Positions 60,202 through 64,000 of a stretch of DNA of 64,000 nucleotides are shown in pieces. A program made the translations under genes and the position numbers. The DNA is taken from assembly GCF_009208075.1 (NCBI RefSeq), contig NZ_WFKJ01000008.1:1-64000 (forward strand), read 5' to 3'. This stretch comes from Poseidonibacter ostreae. Lineage in GTDB: Bacteria; Campylobacterota; Campylobacteria; Campylobacterales; Arcobacteraceae. The first letter of the stretch is position 1; the number at the start of each line of letters is the position of its first letter. The notes beneath the pieces were generated by a model. That model saw only the letters and a list, made by a program, of their open reading frames with translations, was not told the origin of the DNA and did no database searches.

Positions 60202-63042
60202 ATGTTAGATGGTAAATACCTAGATTTTTATAATCAAATTTCAAAAAAAGTTCCACTTACAAATATTTTTACAGATAAGTTACATACATTAGCGTATGGT
60301 ACAGATGCATCGTTTTATAGATTAATTCCAAAGATTGTAATTAAAACTGATAATGCAAAAGAGGTTCAAGAGATTATAGAATTATCAAATGAATTAGAAT
60401 TAAGTATTACATTTAGAGCAGCTGGAACATCACTTTCAGGACAAGCTATAAGTGATTCTATTTTAATAGTAACTTCTAGAAAATTCACAGATTTTAAAAT
60501 TTCAGATGATAAAAGTTATATCTCACTACAACCAGCCCTAACTGGACAACAAGTAAATAACTTACTTTCACCATACTCTAAAAAAATAGGTCCTGATCCA
60601 GCTAGTATAAATGCAGCTATGATTGGTGGAATTGCTGCAAATAATGCATCTGGAATGTGTTGTGGTATTTCACAAAACTCTTATAAAACTTTAAAATCAA
60701 TGAAATTGATTTTTGCAGATGGAACAAAATTAGATACAGCATGTATGGAAAGTAAAAAAGCATTTATTCAAACACATGGTAAATTCTTAGATGAATTAAA
60801 AGAGTTTTCACAAAGTACAATAAAAAATGAAGATTTACGAGCAAAAATTGAAAGAAAATTTAAAATCAAAAATACATGTGGTTATGCTTTAAATGCTTTA
60901 ATTGATTTTCAAGATGAATTTGAAATCTTACAACATTTAATTATAGGTTCAGAGGGAACTTTAGCATTTATTGAAGAAATTACATACTATACAGTTGAAG
61001 ATTTAAAAGATAAAGCAAGTGCATTAATATACTTTAAAAATATAGAAGAAGCATGTTCTGCTGTTACAAAACTAAAGCTTGCTCGTGATGATAAAACAAT
61101 TACAGTAGATGCAGTTGAATTAATGGATAGAGCAGGTTTAAGAAGTATTGAAAACGATCCAGCAATGCCAGAATTTATCAAAGATTTTGATGATAATGTA
61201 ACTGCACTGTTAATTGAAACAAGAGCAAAATCAAATGAAGAACTTGATATTCAAACTTCGCAAATTGAAAAATTATTAGAAGAGTTTACTCTTAAAAGAG
61301 AGCTTTACTTTACAAAAGATGTTGCAGAATATACTTTATATTGGAAAATTAGAAAAGGTTTATTTCCAGCTGTTGGAGCAGTAAGAGAAACAGGAACTAC
61401 AGTTATTATTGAAGATGTTGCATATCCAATTGAATGTTTAGCAGAAGCAACTTTAGAGTTACAAGATTTATTTAAAAAACATAACTATAGCGAAGCTTTA
61501 ATCTTTGGACATGCCTTAGAAGGAAACTTCCACTTTGTATTCACTCAAGATTTTTCAGATCCTAAAGAAGTGAAAAGATATGATGCCTTTATGAATGATG
61601 TAGTTCATTCTGTTGCTGTTAAATATCAAGGAAGCTTAAAAGCAGAGCATGGTACTGGACGAAATATGGCTGCTTTTATTGAAGTTGAATGGGGTAATGA
61701 TGCTTATGTAATGATGAAAAAAATCAAATCATTATTTGATCCAAAAGGATTACTAAATCCTGGTGTTATTATAAATGATGATGCAGAAGCTCACTTGAAA
61801 AATCTAAAAGGAATGCCTGCAACTAATGAAATAGTTGATAAGTGTATTGAGTGTGGTTTTTGTGAACCATCATGTCCATCAAATGACCTTTCTTTAACTC
61901 CTAGACAAAGAATTGTAATTAACAGAGAAATATCTAGACTTGAAAGACTTGGGAAAGAAGATGAAGCAAAAGAGTATAGAGACCTTTACCAATATGATGG
62001 AATTGAAACTTGTGCCACATGTTCTTTATGTTCATCTGCATGTCCTGTAAATATTGATACAGGAAGCTTAACTAAACATTTACGAGCAGAACAACTAAGT
62101 CCTACCGCAAAGAAAACAGCAAACTTTATAGCAAATAATTTCTCAATGACTTTAAAAGGAATGAAATTTGGATTAGGTAGCGCAAATGCTGTTCATAAAT
62201 TACTAGGAACTGCTAGTATGGAAACAGTAACTGCAACAATGAGAGACTTCTCAAAAGGAAAAATTGCAAAATGGGATGCAACTTTACCAAAACCAATTAC
62301 AATCAATACAAACTTTGAACAAAAAGTTTCAAATAAAAAAGTAGTTTACTTCCCGTCTTGTATTAATAGAACAATGGGATTAAGTGATGTAAGTGTTGAA
62401 GAAAAACAACTTTTTGATGTAACTGTTGAACTGTTACAAAAAGCTGGTTACCAAATTATCTTCCCTGAGAATTTACCAAATCTTTGTTGTGGAATGCCAT
62501 TTTCATCAAAAGGATTTAATGAAGCTGGAAATACTAAATCTACACAACTGGAAAAGGCCTTAATTAAAGCTACAAATAATGGTGAATATCCAGTATTATG
62601 TGATACAAGTCCTTGTACAAAAACAATGATTGAAAAGTTTAAAAGTGATTTAAAACTTTATGAACCAATTGAGTTTGCACTTGATTATCTATCAAAAGAT
62701 TTAGAGTTTACACCAATAGATGAGCCTATTACAATTCATACAACATGTAGCTCAAGAAAAATGGGTCTTGAAGATAAGTTTAAAACTTTAGCACAAATGT
62801 GTTCAAATGAAGTTATTGTTCCAGCAGATGTAAAATGTTGTGGATTTGCAGGAGATAGAGGTTTTAATTTCCCTGAGTTAAATAAGTCAGCTCTTCGAGA
62901 ATTACCAAAAAGTATAAAAAATGCAAAATATGCATTTTCAACTTCAAAAACTTGCGAAATTGGATTGTCTGAACATTCAGGTTTAGATTATAATTCAATC
63001 TTCTATTTAATAAACAAGTGTACTAAAGCAAAAAATATTTAA
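60202..63042 (+). CDS. dld: D-lactate dehydrogenase-type FAD/Fe-S oxidoreductase (GlcD-GlcF-like fusion)
   Basis: A 946-residue enzyme from the ATG at 60202 (AAGGA before it); the ATG at 60181 has no ribosome site. The N-terminal FAD_binding_4 domain has TFRAAGTSLSGQAISD and GPDPASINAAMIGGIAANNA; the FAD-oxidase C-domain contains GHALEGNFHFVF and LKAEHGTGRNMAAFIE. Then come two [4Fe-4S] motifs, CIECGFCEPSCPSNDLSL near 547 and CATCSLCSSACPVNIDTG near 603, and two CCG motifs, LCCGMPFSSKGFNEAG near 762 and CCGFAGDRGFNFPELN near 878. Oxidises D-lactate (or another 2-hydroxyacid) to the oxo acid and passes electrons to quinone, complementing LutABC for the L form. Glycolate is an alternative substrate. 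Confidence 0.9.
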   Translation: MLDGKYLDFYNQISKKVPLTNIFTDKLHTLAYGTDASFYRLIPKIVIKTDNAKEVQEIIELSNELELSITFRAAGTSLSGQAISDSILIVTSRKFTDFKISDDKSYISLQPALTGQQVNNLLSPYSKKIGPDPASINAAMIGGIAANNASGMCCGISQNSYKTLKSMKLIFADGTKLDTACMESKKAFIQTHGKFLDELKEFSQSTIKNEDLRAKIERKFKIKNTCGYALNALIDFQDEFEILQHLIIGSEGTLAFIEEITYYTVEDLKDKASALIYFKNIEEACSAVTKLKLARDDKTITVDAVELMDRAGLRSIENDPAMPEFIKDFDDNVTALLIETRAKSNEELDIQTSQIEKLLEEFTLKRELYFTKDVAEYTLYWKIRKGLFPAVGAVRETGTTVIIEDVAYPIECLAEATLELQDLFKKHNYSEALIFGHALEGNFHFVFTQDFSDPKEVKRYDAFMNDVVHSVAVKYQGSLKAEHGTGRNMAAFIEVEWGNDAYVMMKKIKSLFDPKGLLNPGVIINDDAEAHLKNLKGMPATNEIVDKCIECGFCEPSCPSNDLSLTPRQRIVINREISRLERLGKEDEAKEYRDLYQYDGIETCATCSLCSSACPVNIDTGSLTKHLRAEQLSPTAKKTANFIANNFSMTLKGMKFGLGSANAVHKLLGTASMETVTATMRDFSKGKIAKWDATLPKPITINTNFEQKVSNKKVVYFPSCINRTMGLSDVSVEEKQLFDVTVELLQKAGYQIIFPENLPNLCCGMPFSSKGFNEAGNTKSTQLEKALIKATNNGEYPVLCDTSPCTKTMIEKFKSDLKLYEPIEFALDYLSKDLEFTPIDEPITIHTTCSSRKMGLEDKFKTLAQMCSNEVIVPADVKCCGFAGDRGFNFPELNKSALRELPKSIKNAKYAFSTSKTCEIGLSEHSGLDYNSIFYLINKCTKAKNI

Positions 63043-63055
63043 TTCTTTTTTTGTC

Positions 63056-63096
63056 AAAACAGATATTTACCATTATTTAGGTAAAATATCTGTTTT
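63056..63096 (+). terminator. Terminator of the dehydrogenase gene
   Basis: AAAACAGATATTTACC and GGTAAAATATCTGTTTT form a long hairpin with one bulged A and an 8-base loop, ending in TTTTAATA. It begins 13 bases past the stop. Confidence 0.7.
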
Positions 63097-63115
63097 AATA
63101 AATGAAGGAATTATA

Positions 63116-63940
63116 ATGTATAAATTATTTTTAGCATTTCTACTATGTTCAAGTATATCATTTGCTGGTGTAATCAATGGTGTTGCACTTACTGTAAATG
63201 ATGATCCAATTACTCTATATGATATTGACCAATTAATGGTTGCAAAAAAAATTGACAAAAACCAAGCAGTAAGCTTACTTGTTGATAAAATTTTATATGA
63301 GCAACTGCTTCAAAAGAATAATGTAACAGCTGATATTTTCGATGTCAATGATTATGTTGAGAAACTAGCAAAATCTAATAATATGGATGTTTTCGCTTTT
63401 AAATCAATTGTAAGACAAAAATATCCAGATTATTCAGTATTTGAAGAAGAAACAAAAAATGTAGTTACAAGACAAAAACTAATTAGAAAACTAGTTCAAG
63501 GTCAATTAAAAATAGCTACTGATGAAGATATGAGATTACATTATGAAAATAATAAAAACAACTATAGTACTTCAAAGACTGTAGAAGTTGTACAATATTT
63601 AGCAAATAAAAAATCATCTCTATTAGCTGTAGTAAAAAGTCCATTGTTAGTTCCACAAGATGTTCAAAGAAATCCTTTAACTCTTGAAGTTAAACAATTA
63701 GATCCACAAATGCAATATCTTCTAAATAATACAGATGAAAATAGCTTTACACCAGTTTTTACTTCAAATAAAATGTACAATGCACTTTTTATTCTTAAAA
63801 AAGAAGGAACTGATACATTAGATTTTGAAGTTGTAAAAAATAAAGTATTTAATGAAGTTATGGCATTAAGAGAAAAAAAATATTTAAAAGATTTTTTTGA
63901 AAAACAAAAATTAACAGCTGATATAAAAATAATAAGATAA
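63116..63940 (+). CDS. SurA-like periplasmic chaperone (N-terminal domain type)
   Basis: A 274-residue secreted protein: signal MYKLFLAFLLCSSISFAG, then GVALTVNDDPITLYDIDQLM, the classic SurA/PpiD opening (NDxxITxxDI), and the helical NavSLLVDKILYEQLLQK segment. A central region (STSKTVEVVQYLANKKSSLL) is in the place of a parvulin domain but is too short and lacks a clear catalytic core, so it is probably a chaperone rather than an active isomerase. Functions in outer-membrane protein folding. Directly upstream of gatB. Confidence 0.8.
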   Translation: MYKLFLAFLLCSSISFAGVINGVALTVNDDPITLYDIDQLMVAKKIDKNQAVSLLVDKILYEQLLQKNNVTADIFDVNDYVEKLAKSNNMDVFAFKSIVRQKYPDYSVFEEETKNVVTRQKLIRKLVQGQLKIATDEDMRLHYENNKNNYSTSKTVEVVQYLANKKSSLLAVVKSPLLVPQDVQRNPLTLEVKQLDPQMQYLLNNTDENSFTPVFTSNKMYNALFILKKEGTDTLDFEVVKNKVFNEVMALREKKYLKDFFEKQKLTADIKIIR

Positions 63941-63956
63941 GTAAGAAAGGAAATAG

Positions 63957-64000
63957 ATGTTTGAAGTAATTATAGGTTTAGAAGTTCATGTTCAATTAAA
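63957..64000 (+). CDS. gatB: Asp/Glu-tRNA amidotransferase subunit B, start only
   Basis: The frame begins MFEVIIGLEVHVQL at the ATG 63957, with AAGGAA upstream, and runs off the window. The GLEVHVQL segment is diagnostic of GatB. It amidates Glu-tRNA-Gln (and Asp-tRNA-Asn), needed when GltX mischarges tRNA-Gln. Confidence 0.9.
   Translation, partial: MFEVIIGLEVHVQL

Overview
The window reads as an AT-rich chromosomal segment of a Campylobacterota bacterium, most like the Arcobacter group. This inference rests on family-level recognition and gene content: UbiA-type MqnP rather than a ubiquinone set, RNase J, HemJ, a Crd-like copper operon, Lut-type lactate oxidation and TRAP transporters. 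No database search was possible. Coding is dense, with many ATGA/TAATG overlaps.

Region 1 (1-3.8 kb) looks accessory: the N-terminal part of an IS1182-type transposase running off the left edge, a small HTH-like protein, a three-gene operon of unknown small membrane proteins behind a textbook promoter, a Fic protein with its own inhibitory motif, and a 70-bp tandem repeat. It ends at a tRNA-Arg(TCG) gene whose 3' end faces this region. Region 2 (3.9-14.6 kb) is mostly housekeeping: menaquinone prenyltransferase, an OmpA-like protein, a remarkable repeat lipoprotein, miaA, rpmE, rsmI, rlmB, an aminotransferase, hom and a MATE transporter.

Region 3 (14.6-24.3 kb, all minus strand) is the most interesting. 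A two-component system is followed by a Crd/Cus-like copper efflux operon (Met-rich YtkA-like protein, outer-membrane channel, adaptor, RND pump). After that comes a HvfABC/bufferin-type RiPP cluster: a secreted precursor with four SCGAGKCG units, a DUF692/MNIO enzyme and a DUF2063-like partner. The gaps before the efflux operon and before the RiPP cluster carry nearly the same 18-bp direct-repeat element, 7-bp half-sites at 11-bp spacing with 15 of 18 bases identical. This suggests a single copper regulon in which a modified Cys-rich peptide acts beside the pump.

Region 4 (24.3-50.5 kb) holds gltX, rlmN, hisF, rsmA, rnj, kdsD, rluB, rarA, hemJ, phoH, a Phd/YefM-like gene coupled to an unusual two-subunit fumarate reductase/succinate dehydrogenase-like pair, and an operon of an AEC transporter (without a canonical start codon), asnB, a small protein, bluB and an orphan TRAP binding protein. 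Phosphate transporter, DEAD-box helicase, accC/accB and a dCMP deaminase follow. Region 5 (50.5-63 kb) is a lactate (or 2-oxo/2-hydroxy acid) module: lutABC, a sensor kinase with a periplasmic binding domain and its response regulator, a TakP-like TRAP transporter (dctPQM), and a D-lactate dehydrogenase-type FAD/Fe-S protein. The window closes with a SurA-like chaperone and the start of gatB.
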